From the NCBI RefSeq assembly GCF_019966535.1, contig NZ_JAIMID010000002.1:372001-436000 (forward strand): a stretch of 64,000 bases of DNA, given 5' to 3'. The notes beneath the pieces are model-generated. The model was not told the DNA's origin, did not search any database, and saw only the letters and a program-made list of their open reading frames with translations. A program made the position numbers and the translations under genes. Positions 52,257-63,159 of this stretch are shown here, in pieces (the stretch's first letter is position 1; each line of letters starts with the position of its first letter). Source of the DNA: Mesobacterium pallidum. GTDB taxonomy: Bacteria > Pseudomonadota > Alphaproteobacteria > Rhodobacterales > Rhodobacteraceae.

Positions 52257-54004
52257 AAGGTGACCTTCGTCAGGACATGTGCGGCCGTGTCTTCGGCGAT
52301 GCGCCAGCCATCGGGCAGATGGATCGCACCGGCCTCGGTCGCGACGAGGCCCAGCGCGTCGCGCTTCGGCGCATCGCGTCTGGCCAGTGGCGGCAGGGCC
52401 GTCCGCGCGTCCCGGTGCGCCCGGATGGCAAAGAGGTGCCCGGGCCCGGGCGGTGCCACGCCGAACTGGTCGGCATAGGCGCGGCTCAGTGCGGCGCGAA
52501 CCTCGGCCACCGTACCGGGACGTGCGGTCAGGGCCAGCTGCACCGGATGCATCTGCGCGCGGGCCGAGAGGGTGAGGGTCAAGACCTGCGCCCAGCCGAC
52601 CTCGGCGTCGAGCCGGTCGAGCTGGTCAGCCAGGGCGGCATCGGTCAGGTCATCCAGCGCGCGATCGACGCGGGCTGTCGCCTCGGTCCGGCGCGGCGCC
52701 ATGGCCAGCCCCATCGCCCCGGCAACGGCGGGGGCACGGGGCACGGTGACCGCGCCCAGCCCCATCGCCGTCGCGATCTCGGTCGCGATCAGCGGGCCGG
52801 TCCCGCCCATGACGTACAGCCCTGTGCGGGCCGGGTCCACGTTGCGCCGCGTGGCAAAGCGGATCAGTGCCATCGCCAGCTGCGCGGCGGCGGCGGACAC
52901 GATCTGCTGCGCCTCGGCCCGGGCCAGAGACATAGGCCCCGGCAGGCGGCCCAGCGCGGTGAGCGCGTCGTCGAGGGTCGGCGCATCGGCCTCCCCGTCG
53001 AAGGTCACGGCGCCGGCTTCGACCCGCACCCGGCGGGCGCCGCCCAGCGGCACGCTGACCATGTCGACCATCGGGGCGCGTATGTCGACACCGGCATAGC
53101 GGCCGTAATCGACAGCCACCGGGTCGCCGCCCCGGACCAGCGCGATGTCGGCGCTTTGCGAGCCGATGTCGATGACCAGGGCGTCCTGCGTCCCACCCAC
53201 GGCCGCCGCCCCGGCCCGCGCCGCGGCGGCAGGGGCGCCGGTCAGCAGCACCGCGCGCTGGCGGGCAAAGCTACCCTCAGGGACCAGCACGCCGCGACCT
53301 TCGCCGAGCAGCAGGTCTCCGGCAAAGCCATCGGGCAGGCCCGCGCGGAAGGCGGCAAGATCCGCCGTCGCCCGCGCCGCGACCCAGGCGTCAAGCGCGG
53401 CGGAAACCGTGCGGTCGTATTCCCGCGGCGCCGGGTCGACGACGTGCGAGAGGCTGATGGCAAGCCCGGGAAAGGCCGCCCGCAGCCGCTCGGCCAGGGC
53501 CAGCTCGTGTGCCGGCGCGAGATGCGAGAACAGCAGGCACACCGCCACGGCCGGGTTGCCCCGCGCGCGAATGGCGGCGATGGCGGCGTCGATGTCGCCC
53601 GCGTCCAGCGGCGTGACCTCGGCGCCCGAGGCATCGTTCCGGCCGCCGATCTCGTGGATGTCGTCCGGCTCCACGAGGAACGACGGCGCGGGTGAGCGTG
53701 CAACGGGATCGTAGAGCGAGACTCGGTTCTGCCGCCCCAGCCGCAGCGTGTCGGCAAAGCCGCGCGTGGTCAGCAGCGCGACGCCCGCCCCGGCCCGGTC
53801 CAGCAGCGCGTTCAGCGGCGCGGTGGTGACCATCCGAACAGTCTCAAGCGCCGGCCCCGCGAGGCCCAGCGCCGCCACGCCCTGCCGGGTCACCGCGGCG
53901 ATATCCGGCCCGGTCGGCACCTTGCAACTGCACAGGCCCTGCCCGTCCCAGGCGACGAAATCGGCAAAGCTGGCGCCGAAATCGACGGCGAGATGCGTGC
54001 TCAT
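52253..54004 (-). CDS. hyuA: Hydantoinase A / oxoprolinase family subunit
   Basis: 583-residue HyuA-type subunit, shorter than the usual 680-700. It has the actin/Hsp70-like ATPase start VDFGASFADFVAWDG and the second phosphate segment VIDIGSQSADIALVRGG (around residue 280). The GRYAGVDIRAPMVDMVSVPLGGA loop is typical, and VMGGTGPLIATEIATAMGL is the adenosine motif. Cysteine-rich or C-terminal extra segments of longer relatives are missing. It is coupled to allA and hyuB by ATGA overlaps. Confidence 0.92.
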   Translation of the reverse strand: MSTHLAVDFGASFADFVAWDGQGLCSCKVPTGPDIAAVTRQGVAALGLAGPALETVRMVTTAPLNALLDRAGAGVALLTTRGFADTLRLGRQNRVSLYDPVARSPAPSFLVEPDDIHEIGGRNDASGAEVTPLDAGDIDAAIAAIRARGNPAVAVCLLFSHLAPAHELALAERLRAAFPGLAISLSHVVDPAPREYDRTVSAALDAWVAARATADLAAFRAGLPDGFAGDLLLGEGRGVLVPEGSFARQRAVLLTGAPAAAARAGAAAVGGTQDALVIDIGSQSADIALVRGGDPVAVDYGRYAGVDIRAPMVDMVSVPLGGARRVRVEAGAVTFDGEADAPTLDDALTALGRLPGPMSLARAEAQQIVSAAAAQLAMALIRFATRRNVDPARTGLYVMGGTGPLIATEIATAMGLGAVTVPRAPAVAGAMGLAMAPRRTEATARVDRALDDLTDAALADQLDRLDAEVGWAQVLTLTLSARAQMHPVQLALTARPGTVAEVRAALSRAYADQFGVAPPGPGHLFAIRAHRDARTALPPLARRDAPKRDALGLVATEAGAIHLPDGWRIAEDTAAHVLTKVTL

Positions 54005-54513
54005 GCGGCGGGCCAGTCGATCAGCACCGGGGCGGGCAGCGCGGCGAATTCGGTGTCGCCCTGCCCGTCCGGCGTCTTGAACATCAGCGAGGTGAATGTC
54101 GCCGTGCTGTCCAGCGCGACGACGCCGTGGTGCCAGACGCCGGGGTCATAGGTCACGACCTCTTCCGGGCCGGCGACGAAGGCCTCGACCTGGCCGTCCG
54201 GGCCATCGGGCCAGACGGCGACAAGCCAGCGGGTGGCCCGCATCGGGCTGAACATCTGCGTCGAAAGCGGATGCCGTTCGACCTGCTGCGCCGAAAGCCG
54301 GGGCGCCGTCGCCGCGACCTCGTAGAAATCGAGCGCCAGCCGGGGTGCCCCTGCCGCATGTTCGAAGCCGGCCGGGCTCTTGCTGAGCCGCACCTGGCCG
54401 TCCCGGATCGCCTTGACCGCGCCCGCGCCCGGCCGCGCGACCGAGCCGTAGGGCGCGAAATCCTCGGCCGTCAGCGGACGGGCCTGCACGACAAGGGGGG
54501 CTGATGGGGGCAA
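54001..54513 (-). CDS. allA: Ureidoglycolate lyase family protein
   Basis: 170-residue AllA-family protein (cupin-like), which splits ureidoglycolate into glyoxylate and urea. Visible family features are LTAEDFAPYGSV at the start, ERHPLSTQMFSPM, FVAGPEEVVTYDPGVWHHGV and ATFTSLMFK. It starts with TTG at 54513, GGAG 6 bases upstream. First gene of the operon with hyuA and hyuB, so the three likely process one cyclic ureide. No other allantoin genes are in the window. Confidence 0.88.
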   Translation of the reverse strand: MPPSAPLVVQARPLTAEDFAPYGSVARPGAGAVKAIRDGQVRLSKSPAGFEHAAGAPRLALDFYEVAATAPRLSAQQVERHPLSTQMFSPMRATRWLVAVWPDGPDGQVEAFVAGPEEVVTYDPGVWHHGVVALDSTATFTSLMFKTPDGQGDTEFAALPAPVLIDWPAA

Positions 54514-54659
54514 GGGGCTCTCCGATCCGGGGGCGGGCCCCGGGATGATGCGGGCAGGCGCCGCGGAGGTCCAGTTCGATTCTGCCGAAATCTCGGTTTA
54601 TAGCGCGGACGGTCGATTATCGCGCGCTTTTGGGCCACCAGCGCGACTGGAGGCGTCGG

Positions 54660-57176
54660 TCACTCGGCCGCCACCTCTTCGACCGGGAGCAGCACGTCGG
54701 GGTCGATCCCGCGCTTTTCGGCGCTGGCGCGGACGGCGGTGCGCAGCGACTTGCTGCGCGCCAGCAGCTTGCGAAAGCGTTCCTCGTCCAGCACCAGCAG
54801 CGTGGTCGGCGCGATGGCACGCACGTCGGCCCGGCGCGCCTTGCTCATCAGGATCGCCATCTGGCCGAACATCTCTCCCCGCCCCAGCCGCCAGGTCTGG
54901 TTGGCGCTTTCCAGCTCGACCGCGCCCGAGGCGATGAAGAACACGCTGCGAAAGGCCGATTCCTTGCGCTGCACCTCTTCTCCCGGGTTGACATAGCGGG
55001 TCATCAGCGACCGGCCCAGCCGTTTCCACGACCGTTCGTCCAGCTCGGCAAACAGCGGGAATTGCTGCACGAAGAACTCGCGCTGCACGGCCACGTCGAG
55101 GCGCGGGCGATCTTCGGCCTTGATGCGCCGCGCGGCGAGGCCCTGCATGAGCGCGGTATAGACCTCGGCCCCGATCAGCCCGTCCTCGCGCATGGCGACG
55201 TATTCGCGTTCCTCGAGCCGCAGCGCGGTGCGGCGGATGAAGCGGCGCTCGAGCTCTTCGGCATAGCCGGGGTATTGCAGCTGCATGCCTTCCAGCGCGG
55301 TCTCGACCGCCTCGATCCGGCGGGTGAGCAATTCGTGCAGCAAGTCCGCCACGCGGCGGCCGTGGATGCGCCGGATGCGCCCGTCGATGAAGGCGCCAAG
55401 GTCGCGCAGGATCAGCCGCTGCGACAGCAGGTGTTCGAACCGGTCGGCGGTCAGCCGGGCCAGCGGCCCCGACAGCCCGATCCGCCCATGCAGCCAGACC
55501 GCCGCGCGGAAGCCGCGGCCATACGCCAGCGTCCGGCGGGCGGCGCGCTGGTAGCCGGTGCGGCCCTGGGTCCGCGCGCCCTCGATCAGCCGGTCGGCGT
55601 CGGACAGCACGACTTCGGCCATCCGGGCCGAGATCGTCCGTTCACGCACGCGGACAAGGATCGTGTCGCGTTCATGCCCCGCCAGCGCGATCAGCCCCAG
55701 CGCGATCCGGTCGCGGTCGAGGATGTCGGCGTTTTCCTCGGCCCGTTTCACGGCGGCGTCCAACCGTTCGCCAAAGCGTTTCGCCTCGGACCGGACGGTG
55801 TCGTGGTTCAGGTCGTAATTGCCGGTGGTGCGGGCCACATCCTCGCGCACGGTCTGCAGGGCCACGGCGACCACCTGCCGCGACAGCGCCTCGTCGATGG
55901 GCGACAGCCGGTCGAGGCCCAGCCGCCCGATCACCCAGCGCAGCGTCGTCCCCTGCACCAGCAGGGTGAACAGCGTGAAGCCGGTGGCGAGGATGCCGAC
56001 GACGCGCTGGATGCCGTCGGGCACGCGGAAGCTTTCGGTCACCGCCAGCGCCAGCGCCAGCGTCACCGCGCCGCGCAAGCCGCCCCACAGGATCGCGACG
56101 CGGTAAGGCCGCTCGACCGCCGGCGACAGCCGCGCGCGGGTCAGCAGCGGCAGCAGCACGAACAGCACCGCCGCGCGGGCGGCCACGGCGGCCAGAACGA
56201 CCACGCCGACCAGCGCGAAATCGCTCCACCGTACCTCTTCCAGCAGGCGCGGGATCAGCAGCGCGGCGAGGATGAAGATAAGCGCCCCGGCCCAGTGCGA
56301 CAGCACGCCCCAAAGCTCGCGCATGTTGGCCCAGGATTGCGGCGGCAGCCGGCCCGGCGCGGTGAGGTTCAGCGTCATGCCCGCGACCACCACGGCGATC
56401 ACGCCCGAAGCGCCAATGCTCTGTTCGGCCACGATATAGGCAAGATAGGGCAGCGCGACCGAGATCGAGATCAGCGCCAGTTCGTGCCGGGCGAACAACC
56501 CCATGATCCAGACCGCCGCCCGCGCCGCCAGCCAGCCGGTCAGCGCCCCGCCCGCGATCAGCACCGGGAAGCGGCCCATCGCCTCGCCCAGCTCGGGGTC
56601 GGGAATGCCCAGCATGACGAAGCCCATGAAGAGCCCGAAGAGAGAGATCGCGGCGGCGTCGTTCAAGAGGCTCTCGCCCTCGATGATCCGCGCAAGGCGG
56701 CGCGGGGCCGAGATCGAGCGGAAGATCGACACCACCGCCGAGGGGTCCGTGGTCGACACGATCGACCCGATCAGCAGGCAGGCGGCCAGCGGCAGCGCGC
56801 TGGCCCAGTAGAGCGCATAGCCGACCGAGACGGTCGCCACGACCACCGCGACCACGGCCAGCACGAGGATCGGCACCCAGTCGTCAAGCATCCGCCGCAG
56901 GTTCATCTCGAGCGTGGCCTGGAACAGCAGCGTCGGCAGGAAGACGTAGAGGAAGACGTTGGACCGGATCGGCAGGCCCAGGATCGCCTCGGCCACCGGG
57001 TTCAGCGCATCGGTCAGCTCGGTGCGCAGAAAGAATGTCGCCGCCACCGCGATCAACGTGCCCAGCACGGCAAGGATCACGCTGTAGGGCATGCGCACGC
57101 GCGCGGCAAAGGGCTCGGCCACGCCGATGACAAGGAAGAGCGATGCGATGACCGTGGTGACGAGGATGATGTCCAT
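54660..57176 (-). CDS. CPA1 Na+/H+ antiporter with C-terminal cyclic-nucleotide-binding-like domain
   Basis: 838-residue antiporter of the NhaP/SOS1 type. Residues 1-420 hold about 12 membrane helices with FLYVFLPTLLFQATLEMNLR, the ion-site segment STTDPSAVVSIFRSI and EGESLLNDAAAISLFGL. A long charged cytoplasmic helical region follows (430-700), then a cNMP-binding-type beta roll (about 705-825): FFVQQFPLFAELDERSWKRL, MTRYVNPGEEVQRKESAF, LGRGEMFGQMAIL. The roll is like CRP/SOS1 and suggests ligand control of Na+ export. It is a single gene. Confidence 0.9.
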   Translation of the reverse strand: MDIILVTTVIASLFLVIGVAEPFAARVRMPYSVILAVLGTLIAVAATFFLRTELTDALNPVAEAILGLPIRSNVFLYVFLPTLLFQATLEMNLRRMLDDWVPILVLAVVAVVVATVSVGYALYWASALPLAACLLIGSIVSTTDPSAVVSIFRSISAPRRLARIIEGESLLNDAAAISLFGLFMGFVMLGIPDPELGEAMGRFPVLIAGGALTGWLAARAAVWIMGLFARHELALISISVALPYLAYIVAEQSIGASGVIAVVVAGMTLNLTAPGRLPPQSWANMRELWGVLSHWAGALIFILAALLIPRLLEEVRWSDFALVGVVVLAAVAARAAVLFVLLPLLTRARLSPAVERPYRVAILWGGLRGAVTLALALAVTESFRVPDGIQRVVGILATGFTLFTLLVQGTTLRWVIGRLGLDRLSPIDEALSRQVVAVALQTVREDVARTTGNYDLNHDTVRSEAKRFGERLDAAVKRAEENADILDRDRIALGLIALAGHERDTILVRVRERTISARMAEVVLSDADRLIEGARTQGRTGYQRAARRTLAYGRGFRAAVWLHGRIGLSGPLARLTADRFEHLLSQRLILRDLGAFIDGRIRRIHGRRVADLLHELLTRRIEAVETALEGMQLQYPGYAEELERRFIRRTALRLEEREYVAMREDGLIGAEVYTALMQGLAARRIKAEDRPRLDVAVQREFFVQQFPLFAELDERSWKRLGRSLMTRYVNPGEEVQRKESAFRSVFFIASGAVELESANQTWRLGRGEMFGQMAILMSKARRADVRAIAPTTLLVLDEERFRKLLARSKSLRTAVRASAEKRGIDPDVLLPVEEVAAE

Positions 57177-57309
57177 GACAGGGATTTAGCAGAACCGACG
57201 GCGCTTGCGAGTGCCATGTCTGGCGCTTTGGCGCCAGCCCGCCGATCGCGGCCCTTGACCCCGGCCCCCGGGGCGCGCCAGCTTGGGGCGTTGGCGAAAG
57301 GGGGCCGGG

Positions 57310-58032
57310 ATGGACAAGGCGCAGGATGGTGACGTCCTTCTGATCAAGGTGAGCGAGGGCGTCGCGACGCTGACGCTGAACCGGCCCGAGGCGCTGAACG
57401 CGCTGTCGCGGCGGCTGCGACGGGCGCTTGTCGCCGCGCTGACCGCGCTCGATGCGCGGGACGACGTGAAGGTGATGGTGCTGACCGGGACCGGCCGCGC
57501 CTTCTGCCCCGGCATCGACCTGCGCGAGGGGCCGGCGACCGCGGAGGACCCGGCGCCCGAGGGTCCGGGGATCGGCGAGGTGATGGCCGGGCTCGAGACC
57601 CCCATCATCGGCGCGATCAACGGCCTCGCGGTCACCGGCGGCTTCGAGATCGCGCTGGCCTGCGACATGCTGATCGCCGGGCAATCGGCCTGGTTCCAGG
57701 ATGGCCATGTCAAGATCGGCTACCTGCCGGCCATGGGCCTGTCGGTGCGGCTGGCGCGCCTTGTCGGCCCGGCCCGCGCCAAGGAGATCAGCCTGACCGC
57801 GCGCCGCATCCCCTCGGACGAGGCGGCGCGGCTGGGCCTCGTCACCCGCGTCGTCGCCGACGAGGATCTGGGCGCGGCCGCGCAGGCGCTGGCCCGCGAC
57901 GTCGCGCAATGGGCGCCGGACGTGCTGCGCGCGATGAAGGGCCTGATCGACGCCGGCCTCGGCCATCCCCTGCCCGAGGCGCTGGGGCAGGAACGCCAGC
58001 GCGCCGCCGCCTGGAACGCCCGCCCGCGCTGA
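57310..58032 (+). CDS. Enoyl-CoA hydratase/isomerase family protein
   Basis: 240-residue crotonase-fold protein: VATLTLNRPEALNALSRRLR, oxyanion segment FCPGIDLREG, INGLAVTGGFEIALACDMLI (first catalytic Glu present in GGFE). The second usual Glu region reads FQDGHVKIGYLPAMGLSVRL, with His where a Glu is common, so hydratase activity is uncertain. The start at 57310 (MDKAQDGDVLL) follows AAGGGGG. It is divergent from the antiporter gene and followed by the acyltransferase after 84 bases. Not linked to the operon at 1-9 kb. Confidence 0.88.
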   Translation: MDKAQDGDVLLIKVSEGVATLTLNRPEALNALSRRLRRALVAALTALDARDDVKVMVLTGTGRAFCPGIDLREGPATAEDPAPEGPGIGEVMAGLETPIIGAINGLAVTGGFEIALACDMLIAGQSAWFQDGHVKIGYLPAMGLSVRLARLVGPARAKEISLTARRIPSDEAARLGLVTRVVADEDLGAAAQALARDVAQWAPDVLRAMKGLIDAGLGHPLPEALGQERQRAAAWNARPR

Positions 58033-58116
58033 GGGCCGCGACGTTGCGGGTCCGAGCGCGCTTGCCGCCCCGGCCCGCCCGCCTTATGTCTGCGCCCGAA
58101 CCGCAAAGGAACGGGC

Positions 58117-59031
58117 ATGGCCGAGGCTGGCGACAAGACGACGGGACCGGGCCGGCTGACGCTCGCACGCTACTGGCTGTCGAATGCCATCTTTCGGGCG
58201 CTGATCTGGCTGGCGCTGCAGGTGCCCTACCGCTGGCGCGTGCCGATGATGGGCTGGATCGTGACCACGCTGGTGGCGCCCTTCACCGGCTTTCGCCGCC
58301 GCATCCGCGCCAACCTCGCCTACGTGATGCCCGATCTGCCCGAGGCCGAGGTGCAGCGCCTTTGCCGCGCCGTACCCGACAACGCGGGCCGCACGCTGAT
58401 CGAGATCTACTCGGGCGCCGAATTCGTCGCCCGGGCGCGGCAGGCCACGTTCACTGGACCCGGCCTTGCCGCCATCGACGCGGCGCGGGACGAAGGCCGG
58501 CCCGTGATCCTGGTTACCGGCCATTTCGGCAATTACGACGCCGCCCGCGCCGCGCTGATCGCGCGGGGGCACAACATGGGCGCGCTTTACCGCCCGATGG
58601 CCAACCCCTGGTTCAACGCCCATTACGTGCGCGCGATCACCGCCATCGGCGCGCCGATGTTCGAACAGGGCCGCAAGGGGATGAGCCAGATGGTCCGCCA
58701 CGTGAAGGGCGGCGGCGTGCTGGGCATCCTCACCGACCTGCATGCGCGCGGGACGACCACGCGCTTTTTCGGCAAGCCCGCTCTGACCTCTCCGGTCACG
58801 GCCGAGCTGGCGCTGAAATTCGGGGCCCAGCTGATCCCGGTCTACGCGCGGCGCAAGGACAACGGGCTGGATTTCGAGATCGTGGTGCAGGCGCCGATCC
58901 CCCATTCCGACCCCGAGACCATGACCCAGGCGGTCAACGACGGGCTCGAGGCGCTGGTGCGCGAGAACATGCACCAGTGGTTCTGGATTCACCGCCGCTG
59001 GAAGGTGGGCAAGGACGCCCCGAAGACGTGA
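58117..59031 (+). CDS. LpxL/HtrB-like lysophospholipid acyltransferase
   Basis: 304-residue inner-membrane acyltransferase of the lipid A biosynthesis (LpxL/LpxM) superfamily. It has an N-terminal hydrophobic helix (FRALIWLALQVPYRWRVPM), the catalytic HxxxxD box GHFGNYDAARAAL near residue 137, ALYRPMANPWFN, and the late MHQWFWIHRRWK motif typical of the family. Length is normal. It transfers an acyl chain to lipid A or a lysophospholipid; which one cannot be told. GGA lies upstream of the ATG. Confidence 0.9.
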   Translation: MAEAGDKTTGPGRLTLARYWLSNAIFRALIWLALQVPYRWRVPMMGWIVTTLVAPFTGFRRRIRANLAYVMPDLPEAEVQRLCRAVPDNAGRTLIEIYSGAEFVARARQATFTGPGLAAIDAARDEGRPVILVTGHFGNYDAARAALIARGHNMGALYRPMANPWFNAHYVRAITAIGAPMFEQGRKGMSQMVRHVKGGGVLGILTDLHARGTTTRFFGKPALTSPVTAELALKFGAQLIPVYARRKDNGLDFEIVVQAPIPHSDPETMTQAVNDGLEALVRENMHQWFWIHRRWKVGKDAPKT

Positions 59032-59216
59032 GGTGCCGCGTTCGCGACGCGCTGCTTTCCTGGCCGGACGACCCAAAGGACCGCCTCAATTTTCAGCGCA
59101 GGGTTTCAGGCCGTCGGTCCGGACAGGCTGCCGTCAGGCGCGTTCGGGCCAAAGGGGCAGCTTGGCGCAGCCTCCGCGCCACGACTTTTCAGCGCAACCG
59201 CCCGGTCAGGACTTTC

Positions 59217-59930
59217 TCAGCGCAGCCGTCCCGCTGCGACGATCTCGCCCGGCCCCGGCTTTTGCACGATCACCACGATGGGCAGGTCCCCGGTCACCTG
59301 CGCCTCGATCGCGTCGCGCCCTTCGCCGTCCCAGTCACCCAGCGCCTGCCAATCGGTGACGATGTTGGTGTAGGTCAGCGTCTTGCCGGCGTTCTCGCCA
59401 CGCTTGATCTTGACCTCTTTGGACGGCAGGTAGCGCACCAGTTGCACCATCGTCGGCCCCAGCGGCGCGACCGTTTCGAGCGTGATGGTCAGCGCATCGC
59501 CGTCCCGCGTCAGCTCGAGCGAGACGGGCACCGGGCGTTCCTCGTGCATGTCGATCAGGTCGGCCAGGTCCATCGGATGCGTGCCGACCACGTGATCGGT
59601 GCCCGAAACGATCATCTGCGGCGTGTAGATCATGCGCCGCCCGGCCACATGGGCGTATTTCTTCTGCCGCTTGGTAAAGCGCGGATCGCCGAAGATGTCG
59701 GTCCAGCCGATGTAATCCCAGTAGTCGACATGCAGCGCCAGCGGGATCACCCCGTCCTTTTCCGACAGCCGCGCCAGCAGCTCGTCGGCCGGCGGGCAAG
59801 AGGAACAGCCCTGCGAGGTGTAAAGCTCCACCACGACCCCGCGTTCGGTGGCGCCTGCCCCCCCGACTATTGCCCCGGCCAGTGCAAGGGCCAGCCCGGC
59901 GACGGCTCCGATCCTGGATCGCATGTGCAT
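59217..59930 (-). CDS. DUF1223 secreted thioredoxin-like protein
   Basis: 237-residue exported protein of the DUF1223 family. Signal peptide in the first 28 residues (GAVAGLALALAGAIVGGAGA), then ERGVVVELYTSQGCSSCPPAD, a thioredoxin-fold start with CSSC, and YWDYIGWTDIFGDPRFTKRQ plus YTPQMIVSGTDHVVG, all typical. The CxxC suggests a redox role in the periplasm; function unknown. ATG at 59930 with AGGA 7 bases upstream. It is divergent from acnA. Confidence 0.9.
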   Translation of the reverse strand: MHMRSRIGAVAGLALALAGAIVGGAGATERGVVVELYTSQGCSSCPPADELLARLSEKDGVIPLALHVDYWDYIGWTDIFGDPRFTKRQKKYAHVAGRRMIYTPQMIVSGTDHVVGTHPMDLADLIDMHEERPVPVSLELTRDGDALTITLETVAPLGPTMVQLVRYLPSKEVKIKRGENAGKTLTYTNIVTDWQALGDWDGEGRDAIEAQVTGDLPIVVIVQKPGPGEIVAAGRLR

Positions 59931-60172
59931 TCCCGTGTCCTTGTGTCACATCCCGTCTTAGGCGGGTGTTCATCGTAACACCAATCAAGGTTTTGCGAGA
60001 GATCGCGAGCGATGCGCTGCCGCAACTCGGGGCGGCACGCGAGGCGGTGGCCGCTTTTGTGTGCAATAGTATACATAAACCCGGCATCCCTCTTGATCAG
60101 GGCGCGCGTATGGTTCAAAAGCAGCGAGACACCACCCCTCGCAACGTCAAGCCACCAGGGAGCACCCCACCC

Positions 60173-62917
<2,745 letters not shown>

Positions 62918-62942
62918 GCGCGCCTTCCACGCGATCGGACCA

Positions 62943-62966
62943 GGGGCGCCTTCGGGCGCCCCTTCT
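62943..62966 (+). terminator. Rho-independent terminator after acnA
   Basis: 8-bp stem GGGGCGCC / GGCGCCCC closed by a TTCG tetraloop, followed by the T-rich TTCTTCGTTT, 25 bases after the stop. Confidence 0.85.
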
Positions 62967-63159
62967 TCGTTTGCCCGTCACGCGTGACGCTTTTGCCGCG
63001 CCTGGCGGAAATGTGCGCCATGCCGGGCACGGCGCTTGCCCGACGTGGGGCGTTAATTAAAGTTGCCGTCAGGGAGCATCGCGCGCAGCCAAGGGGACAT
63101 GGCGGCGGGTGTGGGTCGATCGAACCTGAACATTGCAACCAGAATACGGGCACAGGAAC

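Noticed and set aside
54630..57332. 900-codon open frame antisense to the CPA1 antiporter
   Set aside because: Composition is Arg/Gln/His-rich as expected for a shadow frame; the antiporter strand has membrane helices and known motifs.
59090..59224. Three copies of a TTTTCAGCGCA-like 10-11 mer before the DUF1223 stop
   Set aside because: Copies are short, unevenly spaced (95 and 29 bases) and one is imperfect; most likely degenerate duplication at a gene end. No function can be supported.
60060..60090. Partly symmetric AT-rich stretch TGCAATAGTATACATAAA before acnA as a GntR operator
   Set aside because: It probably lies in the acnA promoter, but symmetry is weak beyond GTATAC and no regulator is nearby.
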